Assembly: GCA_002361775.1 (NCBI GenBank)
Contig: DETV01000067.1
Location: 76,872-94,987, forward strand
Direction: 5' to 3'
Length of the DNA stretch: 18,116 nt
Source: Eubacterium sp. UBA3279
Lineage (GTDB): Bacteria > Bacillota > Clostridia > Lachnospirales > Lachnospiraceae
Made by a program: the position numbers and the translations under genes. Under the pieces are notes generated by a model. The model did no database searches, was not told where the DNA came from, and saw nothing but the letters and a program-made list of their open reading frames with translations. Below are positions 6,488 to 14,242 of this stretch, piece by piece; positions within the stretch are counted from its first letter, which is position 1, and every line of letters begins with the position of its first letter.

Positions 6488-9400
6488 TTACTGAATATGA
6501 CTGTGCAGTTCCTGAAGAGAAACTACATCTTTCGCCTCCTGCTTCTGAACTGTCAGGATTCCGTCGGCGCTTGCCAGCGCTGCTGCCATAGTAGTAATAT
6601 ATGGTACACGGCTCTTAATGCACGCCTTTCTCACGTAACTGTCATCAGGACCATCCTCGTCTCCCTTCGGTGTGTTAACCACAAGATCAACCTTGCCGTT
6701 GGTGATAATATCATAAATATTCGGACGGCCTTCGCTCATTTTACAAATCTTTTCTGCTTCCATACCTGCCGCTTCAATCATTTCTTTTGTATGACCAGTA
6801 GCGATCAAATGGAAACCTGCTTCATGGAAGCGTTTTGCCACTTCCACCACTTCTCCTTTATCCCTGTCGCTGACACTGATCAGTACGCTTCCGGACAATG
6901 GCAATTTGCTCTTTGTTCCTTCCTGAGCTTTAAAATATGCCTCGCCCACTGTATCAGCCAATCCCAGAACCTCACCTGTAGAACGCATCTCCGGTCCCAG
7001 CAGAGGATCTACTTCCGGGAACATATTGAATGGGAATACCGCTTCCTTTACACCAAAATGAGGAATCTTTTTCTCTTTCAGCGTACTCAGCGGAGATTCT
7101 TTACCGGTAAATTCAGAAGTAATGATTTCTGTAGCCAGAGGAACCATGGAAATATTACATACTTTAGATACCAGCGGCACAGTTCTGGATGCTCTTGGAT
7201 TTGCTTCCAGCACATATACTTTATCGTTTTCAATAGCATACTGCATATTCATCAGACCGCACACGTGCATCTCTTCTGCAATTTTCTTTGTATACTCCTT
7301 GATTGTTTTCAGATTTTCTTCTGAAATATTCTTGGAAGGAATGATACAAGCGGAGTCACCGGAATGTACTCCCGCCAGCTCAATATGCTCCATAACTGCC
7401 GGAACGAAAGCGCGCTCGCCGTCACTGATCGCATCTGCTTCACATTCCATAGCATGACGAAGGAAACGGTCAATCAGAATAGGACGATCCGGTGTAACGC
7501 CTTCTGCTGCTTCCATATAAATCTTCAGATTCTCCGGATCATAGACAACTTCCATACCGCGTCCGCCCAATACATAAGAAGGACGAACCATAACAGGATA
7601 GCCAATCTTTTCTGCGATAGCCAAAGCTTCTTCCACGTTGACTGCCATACCTGCTTCCGGCATAGGAATTTCCAGTTTATCCATCATCGCACGGAACAGA
7701 TCTCTGTCTTCTGCCATATCAATGACTGCAGGAGAAGTTCCCAGAATCTTCACCCCGTATTTTTCCAGATCTGCTGAAAGATTCAATGGTGTCTGACCGC
7801 CGAACTGAGCAATAACACCCAGCGGTTTTTCTTTTTTATAAATAGCCAGTACATCTTCCAGAGTCAGTGGTTCGAAGTACAATTTATCTGATGTATCATA
7901 ATCAGTAGATACTGTTTCCGGATTACAGTTTACGATAATCGTTTCAAATCCGGCTTTCTTCAGAGCCAGCGCTGCATGCACACAGCAGTAATCGAATTCG
8001 ATACCCTGACCGATACGGTTAGGACCGCCGCCCAGAATCATGATTTTATTTTTATTCTCGCTTACCGGACTTTCATCTTTACAATGGTATGTGGAATAGT
8101 AATAAGCCTTATCTTTCGTACCGCTTACGTGAACACCTTCCCACGCTTCCTCCACACCGTTGGAAATTCTCGCATCCCGGATCTCTTCTTCAGATACTTC
8201 CAGAATCTGGCTGAGGTATTTATCTGAGAAGCCATCCAGTTTTGCCTGTTTCAGTACATCTGCTGCCGGAACCTGTCCTTTATTTGCAATAAGAGCTTCT
8301 TCTTCCTCCACCAGTTCCTTCATCTGTTCAATGAAATACGGTTTAATCTTGGTGAGCTGGAATAATTCATCAACAGTTGCTCCTTTTCTCAGAGCCTCAT
8401 ACATAATAAACTGTCTCTGGCTGCTTGCATTTGCCAGCATTCTAAGCAGTTCTTCTTTTGTTTTCTCATGGAAATCCTTAGCGAAGCCCAGACCATACTG
8501 ACCAATCTCCAGACTGCGGATTGCTTTCTGGAATGCTTCTTTGTAAGTCTTACCGATACTCATAACTTCACCAACGGCACGCATCTGAGTACCCAGTTTA
8601 TCTTCTACGCCTTTGAACTTCTCAAATGCCCAGCGGGCAAACTTGATAACAATATAATCTCCATCCGGAACGTATTTATCCAGTGTGCCATATTTTCCAC
8701 AGGGAATCTCATCCAGATTCAATCCTGCTGCCAGCATAGCGGAAATCAAAGCAATCGGGAAGCCTGTCGCTTTACTTGCCAGTGCGGAAGAACGGGATGT
8801 TCTTGGATTGATCTCAATAACAATGATTCTTCCACTCACCGGATCATGAGCAAACTGTACGTTTGTTCCTCCGATAACTTCTACTTCTTCTACAATTTTA
8901 AATGCCTGCCGCTTCAGTTCATTCTGTGTCTCTTCGGAAATCGTCAGCATAGGTGCGGAACAGAAAGAATCTCCTGTATGCACGCCCAGCGGATCAATAT
9001 TTTCAATGAAACATACGGCAATCATGTTATTCTTGGAGTCACGAACAACTTCCACTTCCAGCTCTTCCCAGCCTAAAATAGACTCTTCTACCAGAACCTG
9101 ACCTACCAGACTGGCCTGCAAACCTCTGGCACATACAGTTTTCAGTTCCTCCACATTATAAACCAGACCGCCGCCGGCTCCACCCATGGTATAAGCAGGA
9201 CGAAGCACCACCGGATAACCCAGCTTGTCAGCGATTGCCAGCGCTTCATCTACGGAGTAGGCAACTTCACTTCTTGCCATCTCGATACCCAGACGATCCA
9301 TAGTTTTCTTAAATTCCACACGGTCCTCGCCACGCTCGATAGCGTCTACCTGAACACCGATTACTTTTACATTGTATTTTTCAAGAACTCCTGACTGTGC

Positions 9401-9706
9401 CAGTTCAGAACACAGATTTAATCCTGACTGTCCGCCCAGATTAGGAAGAATCGCATCAGGACGTTCTTTTGCAATGATCTGCTCCAGACGTTCCACATTG
9501 AGCGGTTCAATATACGTTACATCTGCAATTCCCGGATCCGTCATAATGGTAGCGGGATTGGAATTCACCAAAACAATCTCATATCCCAGTTGACGCAGCG
9601 CCTTACAGGCCTGAGTACCGGAATAATCAAACTCACAGGCCTGACCGATAATAATCGGGCCAGAACCGATAATCAATACTTTGTGAATATCATTTCTCTT
9701 GCTCAT
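6488..9706 (-). CDS. carB: Carbamoyl-phosphate synthase large subunit
   Basis: The protein has 1072 residues, essentially the Escherichia coli length (1073). The two homologous ATP-grasp halves are clear. The first opens with KVLIIGSGPIIIGQACEFDY and contains MGGAGGG; the second starts near residue 560 with KIMILGGGPNRIGQGIEFDY and contains LGGRGMEVV. An oligomerisation segment lies between them. The last ~140 residues are the MGS-like allosteric domain (VLISVSDRDKGE, NTPKGDEDG). With the small glutaminase subunit it makes carbamoyl phosphate from glutamine, bicarbonate and two ATP, for pyrimidines and arginine. CAGGAG (9713-9718) precedes the ATG. Notably carA is on neither side, so the partner must be encoded elsewhere. 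No PyrR-type or arginine leader was recognised in the short upstream region. Confidence 0.97.
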   Translation of the reverse strand: MSKRNDIHKVLIIGSGPIIIGQACEFDYSGTQACKALRQLGYEIVLVNSNPATIMTDPGIADVTYIEPLNVERLEQIIAKERPDAILPNLGGQSGLNLCSELAQSGVLEKYNVKVIGVQVDAIERGEDRVEFKKTMDRLGIEMARSEVAYSVDEALAIADKLGYPVVLRPAYTMGGAGGGLVYNVEELKTVCARGLQASLVGQVLVEESILGWEELEVEVVRDSKNNMIAVCFIENIDPLGVHTGDSFCSAPMLTISEETQNELKRQAFKIVEEVEVIGGTNVQFAHDPVSGRIIVIEINPRTSRSSALASKATGFPIALISAMLAAGLNLDEIPCGKYGTLDKYVPDGDYIVIKFARWAFEKFKGVEDKLGTQMRAVGEVMSIGKTYKEAFQKAIRSLEIGQYGLGFAKDFHEKTKEELLRMLANASSQRQFIMYEALRKGATVDELFQLTKIKPYFIEQMKELVEEEEALIANKGQVPAADVLKQAKLDGFSDKYLSQILEVSEEEIRDARISNGVEEAWEGVHVSGTKDKAYYYSTYHCKDESPVSENKNKIMILGGGPNRIGQGIEFDYCCVHAALALKKAGFETIIVNCNPETVSTDYDTSDKLYFEPLTLEDVLAIYKKEKPLGVIAQFGGQTPLNLSADLEKYGVKILGTSPAVIDMAEDRDLFRAMMDKLEIPMPEAGMAVNVEEALAIAEKIGYPVMVRPSYVLGGRGMEVVYDPENLKIYMEAAEGVTPDRPILIDRFLRHAMECEADAISDGERAFVPAVMEHIELAGVHSGDSACIIPSKNISEENLKTIKEYTKKIAEEMHVCGLMNMQYAIENDKVYVLEANPRASRTVPLVSKVCNISMVPLATEIITSEFTGKESPLSTLKEKKIPHFGVKEAVFPFNMFPEVDPLLGPEMRSTGEVLGLADTVGEAYFKAQEGTKSKLPLSGSVLISVSDRDKGEVVEVAKRFHEAGFHLIATGHTKEMIEAAGMEAEKICKMSEGRPNIYDIITNGKVDLVVNTPKGDEDGPDDSYVRKACIKSRVPYITTMAAALASADGILTVQKQEAKDVVSLQELHSHIQ

Positions 9707-9757
9707 AAGTTTCTCCTGTTTGTATGAATTATTAATATGACATTTTATTCACACTTC

Positions 9758-9763
9758 ATTATA
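9758..9763 (-). promoter_or_regulatory. Candidate carB -10 element
   Basis: A perfect TATAAT on the minus strand lies about 50 bases before the carB ATG. No good -35 hexamer is found at 16-18 bases, so the promoter call is tentative; it may need an activator. The rest of the divergent region (9707-9902) holds only the oppositely oriented MATE promoter. Confidence 0.4.
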
Positions 9764-9835
9764 CCTGACTGTTCTACAAAATTCTACCCAAAATTCAGAC
9801 TTCCTTAAAATTTTTCCACATTGCCGAAAAATCTG

Positions 9836-9865
9836 GAGACAGCACCATTTAAACTGTGCTATAAT
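9836..9865 (+). promoter_or_regulatory. Promoter of the MATE transporter gene
   Basis: TGC followed by TATAAT (9860-9865) makes an extended -10 element. GAGACA (9836-9841) lies 18 bases upstream as a moderate -35. The predicted start near 9872 lies about 30 bases before the chosen ATG, which also shows that an in-frame ATG at 9864 inside the -10 box cannot be the start. Confidence 0.65.
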
Positions 9866-9902
9866 GCAAAAAAGAAAATATATACATAGGAGTGTAAGCA
9901 AC

Positions 9903-11285
9903 ATGACATTAAAACAATTATTCGCTCCTTCCGATATGACGGAAGGCAAACCCTGGGAAAAAATACTGGTGTTTACCATTCCCATGCTGATCGGCAATAT
10001 TGCCCAACAGCTCTACAATACCGTAGACAGCATTGTTGTCGGACGCTATGTGGGAGATAACGCTCTGGCTGCCGTAGGTTCTGCAAGTCCTATTTTGAAC
10101 CTGCTTCTCGTACTATTTATGGGAATTTCCGTAGGCGCCGGAGTAATGGTTTCACAGTATTTTGGCGCGAAACAGCGGAAAGAATTATCCACCACCATTG
10201 GTAATTGTGTAACCCTCACCGCTATTGCCACTATTTTAATTATGATCATAGGATCGCTGGGTATCCGCCCCCTTCTGGAAATCCTTAATACCCCTGAAAG
10301 TATTATAGATTGGTGTACTTCTTATTTGATGATTCTCCTTTTGGGAAGCGCAGGCGTGGCTTATTATAACATTCTCTGCGGAATTTTAAGAGGACTGGGA
10401 GATTCCATTTCCGCACTGGTGTACCTGTTGATTGCCACAGTCATCAATATTGCCCTGGATATCTGGTTTGTAGCCGGTTTTAAAATGGGAGTGGCCGGCG
10501 TTGCCCTTGCTACTGTTATTGCCCAGGCAGTATCCGCTGTTTTGTGTTTTATCAAACTGTTCCGTATGAAAGAAATTTTCGAGATGGGGCCTCGTTATTT
10601 GAAAGTATCCCCCAGTCATACTATGAACATTATCCGGCTGGGACTTCCTTCCGGTCTGACTCAGGCTATTTTCTCCATGGCTATGATTGTTGTTCAGTCT
10701 CTGACCAACAGTTTCGGAGAACTTGTTATTGCTGCCAACGTTATCATTATGCGTGTAGATGGTTTTGCCATGATGCCAAACTTTTCTTTCGGCACAGCCA
10801 TGACTACCTATGCCGGACAGAACGTGGGCGCCCGCCGTTATGACCGGGTAGAACAGGGTACCCGTCAGGGAACTCTGATCGCAGTAGCCATCTCCGCAAC
10901 CATTACCGGACTGATCCTGATCTTCGGAAAATATCTCATGGGCATTTTCACAACCACCGCCGAACTGGTAACCTTAAGCGCCGATATGATGAAAATTCTT
11001 GCTGTAGGTTATATTGCCATGGCTGTTACCCAGTGTCTCTCGGGAGTTATGCGAGGCGCCGGCGATACCATGACGCCTATGTGGATTTCTCTGATCACCA
11101 CCGTTGTAATCCGTGTTCCTCTGGCTTACGGTATTTCCTATGCCACCAGAACACCTCAGCTTCCTCACGGAGCATACCAGTGTATCTGGATTTCTCTGCT
11201 CGTTGCATGGATCTGTGGAGCTGTGATCACCTGGCTGTTTTATATGAAAGGTAACTGGAAGAAAAAAGCATTGTCCTTAGATTAA
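9903..11285 (+). CDS. MATE-family efflux transporter (intact)
   Basis: This 460-residue polytopic membrane protein has the normal length and two-fold pseudo-symmetry of MATE transporters. The first half opens KILVFTIPMLIGNIAQQLYNTVDSIVVGRYVG and the second half begins around IIRLGLPSGLTQAIFSMAMIV. Repeated family signatures are LCGILRGLGDS in the first half and LSGVMRGAGDTMTPM in the second. About 12 membrane helices are expected. Family members export organic cations, drugs or metabolites by Na+ or H+ antiport; the substrate cannot be told. The start at 9903 has AGGAG ten bases upstream. It is a single-gene unit, divergent from carB, with its own promoter and a strong terminator. It belongs to a different branch from the MATE remnant at 155-658. 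Confidence 0.93.
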   Translation: MTLKQLFAPSDMTEGKPWEKILVFTIPMLIGNIAQQLYNTVDSIVVGRYVGDNALAAVGSASPILNLLLVLFMGISVGAGVMVSQYFGAKQRKELSTTIGNCVTLTAIATILIMIIGSLGIRPLLEILNTPESIIDWCTSYLMILLLGSAGVAYYNILCGILRGLGDSISALVYLLIATVINIALDIWFVAGFKMGVAGVALATVIAQAVSAVLCFIKLFRMKEIFEMGPRYLKVSPSHTMNIIRLGLPSGLTQAIFSMAMIVVQSLTNSFGELVIAANVIIMRVDGFAMMPNFSFGTAMTTYAGQNVGARRYDRVEQGTRQGTLIAVAISATITGLILIFGKYLMGIFTTTAELVTLSADMMKILAVGYIAMAVTQCLSGVMRGAGDTMTPMWISLITTVVIRVPLAYGISYATRTPQLPHGAYQCIWISLLVAWICGAVITWLFYMKGNWKKKALSLD

Positions 11286-11290
11286 AATTG

Positions 11291-11340
11291 AAAAATCCAT
11301 GAAAAATCGCCTTGGCAATTTTTCATGGATTTTTTTATTA
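11291..11340. terminator. Bidirectional terminator between the MATE gene and melA
   Basis: A 17-bp perfect stem (11291-11307 with 11318-11334) carries an additional GCC/GGC pairing near the loop. On the plus strand it ends in seven Ts; on the minus strand it exits into TTTTTCAATTTTAAT. It begins six bases after the MATE stop and 26 bases after the melA stop, so it can serve both convergent genes. Confidence 0.9.
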
Positions 11341-11365
11341 CTGTGACAATACGAAACAATTATTT

Positions 11366-12685
11366 TTACTTATACATTTCCATATATTCTCCATGTGCTT
11401 CAATCAATTCGTCACACATAGCCACAATATCGTCCACATTCAATTCTGCTGCCGTATGAGGATCCAGCATCGCCGCCTGATATATTTTCTGTCTGTCTTT
11501 CGTTGCTGCCGCTTCAATAGTCAGAAGCTGTACATTGATATTTGTCATATTCATAGCCGCTAACTGAACCGGAAGTTTTCCCACATGACAGGGGTTTACT
11601 CCATTGGCGTCGATCATACAGGGCACTTCCACACAGGCATCCTGAGGAAGATTATCAATCAATCCCTGATTTAATACATTTCCGCCAATCTTATAGGGCT
11701 GTCCGGTAACTACCGCTTCCATAATATAAGATGCATATTCTTTGGAACGCTCATGAGTGATTTTTCCATCTTTCAGAATATCTTCTCTTTCTTTATCCCA
11801 ACCTTTGATCTGTTCAATACATCTTCTTGGATATTCATCCAACGGAATATTGTATTTTTCAATCATTTCCGGATACTTGGATTTTATAAACAGAGGATTG
11901 TATTCTGCATTATGCTCACTGGACTCTGTACAATAATATCCCAGATGTTTTATATATTCAAACCGGACCATATCATCGTGTTTTTCCTCTGCATTTTTCT
12001 TTGCGGCCCGCTCCCGAATCTCCGGATACAGATCATTTCCATCTTTATCTCGCAGATCTAACAGCCATCCCATATGATTGATACCTGCTATGGTTTCTCT
12101 TCTTCCTTCCAGTTTATCTTCCATTCCCAGTTTTTTCAGCAGTCCTTCTGAACATACCTGCACGCTGTGGCAAAGACCTACGGTTCGTATCTTGGTGTAC
12201 CGCTGCATATATCCGGTCAACATAGCCATAGGATTAGTATAATTCAAAAACAGGGTGTCAGGACAAACCTCTTCCATATCCCGCGCAAACTCTTCCAGAA
12301 CAGGAATGGTACGAAGCGCTCTCATAATACCACCGATTCCCAATGTGTCTGCTATGGTCTGACGAAGACCATATTTTTTCGGAATTTCAAAATCTGTTAC
12401 GGTACATGGTTCATAACCACCCACCTGAATCGCATTGACAACAAAATCTGCATCCCGCAAAGCATCTTTTCTGTTTTCTTTGCCCAGATAAGTGGAAATC
12501 TTTGCTCTTCCTTCATTTACGTTTCGATTGATGGCGCTCAATATAATTTCTGAATCCTGCAAGCGCTTTTCATCGATATCATACAATGCAATTTCCGCTT
12601 CACACAAAGCAGGCGTACACATGCAATCCCCCAATACATTTCTTGCAAATACAGTACTTCCTGCTCCCATAAATGTAATTTTCAT
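11366..12685 (-). CDS. melA: GH4 alpha-galactosidase (MelA type)
   Basis: The protein has 439 residues, standard for glycoside hydrolase family 4. The N-terminal Rossmann motif is ITFMGAGSTVFARNVLGD for NAD binding. NYTNPMAM (148-155) contacts sugar and cofactor, and C172-H173 in GLCHSV and H204 in NHMGW form the divalent metal site. GH4 enzymes use NAD+, Mn2+ and a redox-elimination mechanism rather than two carboxylates. The sequence is closest to MelA-like alpha-galactosidases, but alpha-glucosidase or alpha-glucuronidase activity occurs in related proteins. It is cytoplasmic (no signal), so it should act on imported melibiose or raffinose-type sugars. A strong AAGGAGG site lies 8 bases upstream. 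It follows the broken GH35 gene but is separated from it by a terminator, so it probably has its own promoter. Confidence 0.9.
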   Translation of the reverse strand: MKITFMGAGSTVFARNVLGDCMCTPALCEAEIALYDIDEKRLQDSEIILSAINRNVNEGRAKISTYLGKENRKDALRDADFVVNAIQVGGYEPCTVTDFEIPKKYGLRQTIADTLGIGGIMRALRTIPVLEEFARDMEEVCPDTLFLNYTNPMAMLTGYMQRYTKIRTVGLCHSVQVCSEGLLKKLGMEDKLEGRRETIAGINHMGWLLDLRDKDGNDLYPEIRERAAKKNAEEKHDDMVRFEYIKHLGYYCTESSEHNAEYNPLFIKSKYPEMIEKYNIPLDEYPRRCIEQIKGWDKEREDILKDGKITHERSKEYASYIMEAVVTGQPYKIGGNVLNQGLIDNLPQDACVEVPCMIDANGVNPCHVGKLPVQLAAMNMTNINVQLLTIEAAATKDRQKIYQAAMLDPHTAAELNVDDIVAMCDELIEAHGEYMEMYK

Positions 12686-12719
12686 TTACCTTCTCCTCCT
12701 TACATAATCTGTAAATACA

Positions 12720-12757
12720 AATAAGTCTGCAGGGTATCTCTAACCCTCAGACTTATT
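12720..12757 (-). terminator. Terminator after the GH35 pseudogene
   Basis: Stem AATAAGTCTG/CAGACTTATT (12720-12729 with 12748-12757) continues, past a one-base bulge, into AGGGT/ACCCT. On the minus strand it exits into TTATTTGTATTT. It lies 70 bases past the end of the GH35 frame. A -10-like TACAAT (minus strand, 12755-12760) overlaps its outer base and could start melA transcription, with only a weak -35 (TAGGAA) 17 bases upstream. Nothing else was found between 12758 and 12827. Confidence 0.7.
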
Positions 12758-12827
12758 GTATCCATTTACTTCCAAAATTCCTATTGGTTTTGTTTCCTGA
12801 ACTTGTTAATTTGTTGCAAAATAATTT

Positions 12828-14239
12828 TTATAACCAGTCTTCAACTTCCGCTTTTTCAAGAATGCAGATTTCTTCCTCCATCATGGGCCATTTTTCCAGA
12901 TATACCGGCTGATTTTTTCGTAATTTTTTCACATAAATCTGTAACGTTTCCGGAAATCCAAAATATCCCATACGCATCTGGGCTTTCTGTCCCGTATAGT
13001 AATAATCATTCAACATTTCACTTCCCGAAAAAACCTCCATTCCATCCCCCTGATAGGAAAACGATACCAGACAGTCTTTGATCGGCGCCCCATAAGAAAT
13101 CTTCGCTTCGTACCAGATTCCGTCTTTCTCTTCTGCCTTCCTGATAATCTCTATATTGGATTTTATGGTCTGTTTTATTCTCCTTTGATAAACAGAAAAA
13201 ATACCGTCCTCACCCGTTTTTACAAATCCCGGGATTTCCATTTCCGGAAAAGTTCTGATCTGCATATCTGCGCTTTCGCATACCTGCAGCTTTCCCTCTT
13301 CTTCCCATACAAAATCCGGAGCAATCACAAAATAATCCTGATCCAGAGTAATTTTATAAGCATCCAGAGCCTCTTTCCGTGAAATATGAATTACCTTCGC
13401 CGGATCTGTTTCCCACAGAAACTCTGGTTCTCTATCTCCATAAAAAACATAGTATGTACCTGTATTTTGTTCCAATTTACACAATGGGGTTGCCAATGCT
13501 GAAATAATCCTCCGCCCAGCTCGGCTGTAAGATAAGGATAAGATTCAAATACATAATTTTCATTTGCTTCCAATTCGGTCAGACGCTGATCCCAGGGAGC
13601 TTCACAGTACCCTGCCATAACAGGAAGAAGATCCCCGATTATCGCGCCTCCCCAACCGGTAGCCGTATAATAAGGTGTAAGAAATCCCAGCTTTTTTGCC
13701 AGAGCTGTGAGAGTTCTTATATGCTGTTCTCCTGTTTCTCCTCCGTACCCTCCAACATGACCGTATTCGTTTTCTATCTGAATTCCAATTACCGGACCAC
13801 CGTCTTTATGCATCATTCCGTGAACCTACTCCTCCAGTTTCGCCCAGAACCGTTCCACATAGAATAAATAGGAATCATCATCTCTTCTCAACGGAATATC
13901 TTTTTCTAACAACCAATCAGGAAATCCTCCATTTCTTGCTTCTCCATGACACCAGGGCCCAATCCGCAAAAATAAAGGAAGTCCTACTTTCTTACACAAT
14001 GCAGTAAACTTTCCAATATTTCTGCAGCCATCAAAACGAAACTTACCTTCCACTTCTTCATGATGATTCCAGAACACATAAGTAGAAACAATGGCAACGC
14101 CGCCAGCCTTCATTTTTCTCAGAGATTCTTCCCAAAATTCTTCTTTGTACCGACTAAAATGAAATTCACCCATAACGGGGAACCAGGGTTCCCCGTCTCT
14201 CAAAAGATATTCTTTTTGATAACTGTACGTGTGATTCAT
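12828..14239 (-). pseudogene. GH35 beta-galactosidase, broken by an amber codon and a frameshifting deletion
   Basis: The frame from ATG 14239 reads a typical GH35 start (MGEFHFSRYKEEFWEESL, STYVFWNHHE, RIGPWCHGEARNGGFPDWLL). It stops at TAG 13826-13828 after 137 codons. The same frame resumes at once (VHGMMHKDGGPVIGIQIENEYG, with the acid/base E of NEYG) and runs through YLTAELGGG near 13510, which carries the candidate nucleophile. There it changes frame: the C-terminal part of the protein (EQNTGTYYVFYGDREPEFLWE to the end at 12828) reads in another frame. Several hundred residues expected between these blocks are absent, so a deletion explains the shift. About 470 codons remain, well below a full GH35 enzyme. 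Two independent lesions argue against a sequencing error. The gene starts three bases after the GH36 stop, so it was co-transcribed with it. Confidence 0.88.
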
Positions 14240-14242
14240 ACT

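Noticed and set aside
6485..7324. Long plus-strand open frame opposite carB
   Set aside because: Composition (Cys/His/Phe rich, no family resemblance) is that of an antisense shadow; carB on the other strand is full length and conserved.
9864..9902. Upstream ATG for the intact MATE gene
   Set aside because: It lies in the TATAAT element itself; the ATG at 9903 has AGGAG upstream and fits family N-termini.
9707..9902. PyrR attenuator, T-box or arginine leader upstream of carB
   Set aside because: The leader is only about 45 bases from the -10 candidate and shows no anti-terminator/terminator pair or specifier-like structure.
13826..13828. Amber codon in GH35 as recoding (pyrrolysine or readthrough)
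   Set aside because: A second, frameshifting lesion lies downstream in the same gene and no recoding machinery is in the window, so decay is simpler.
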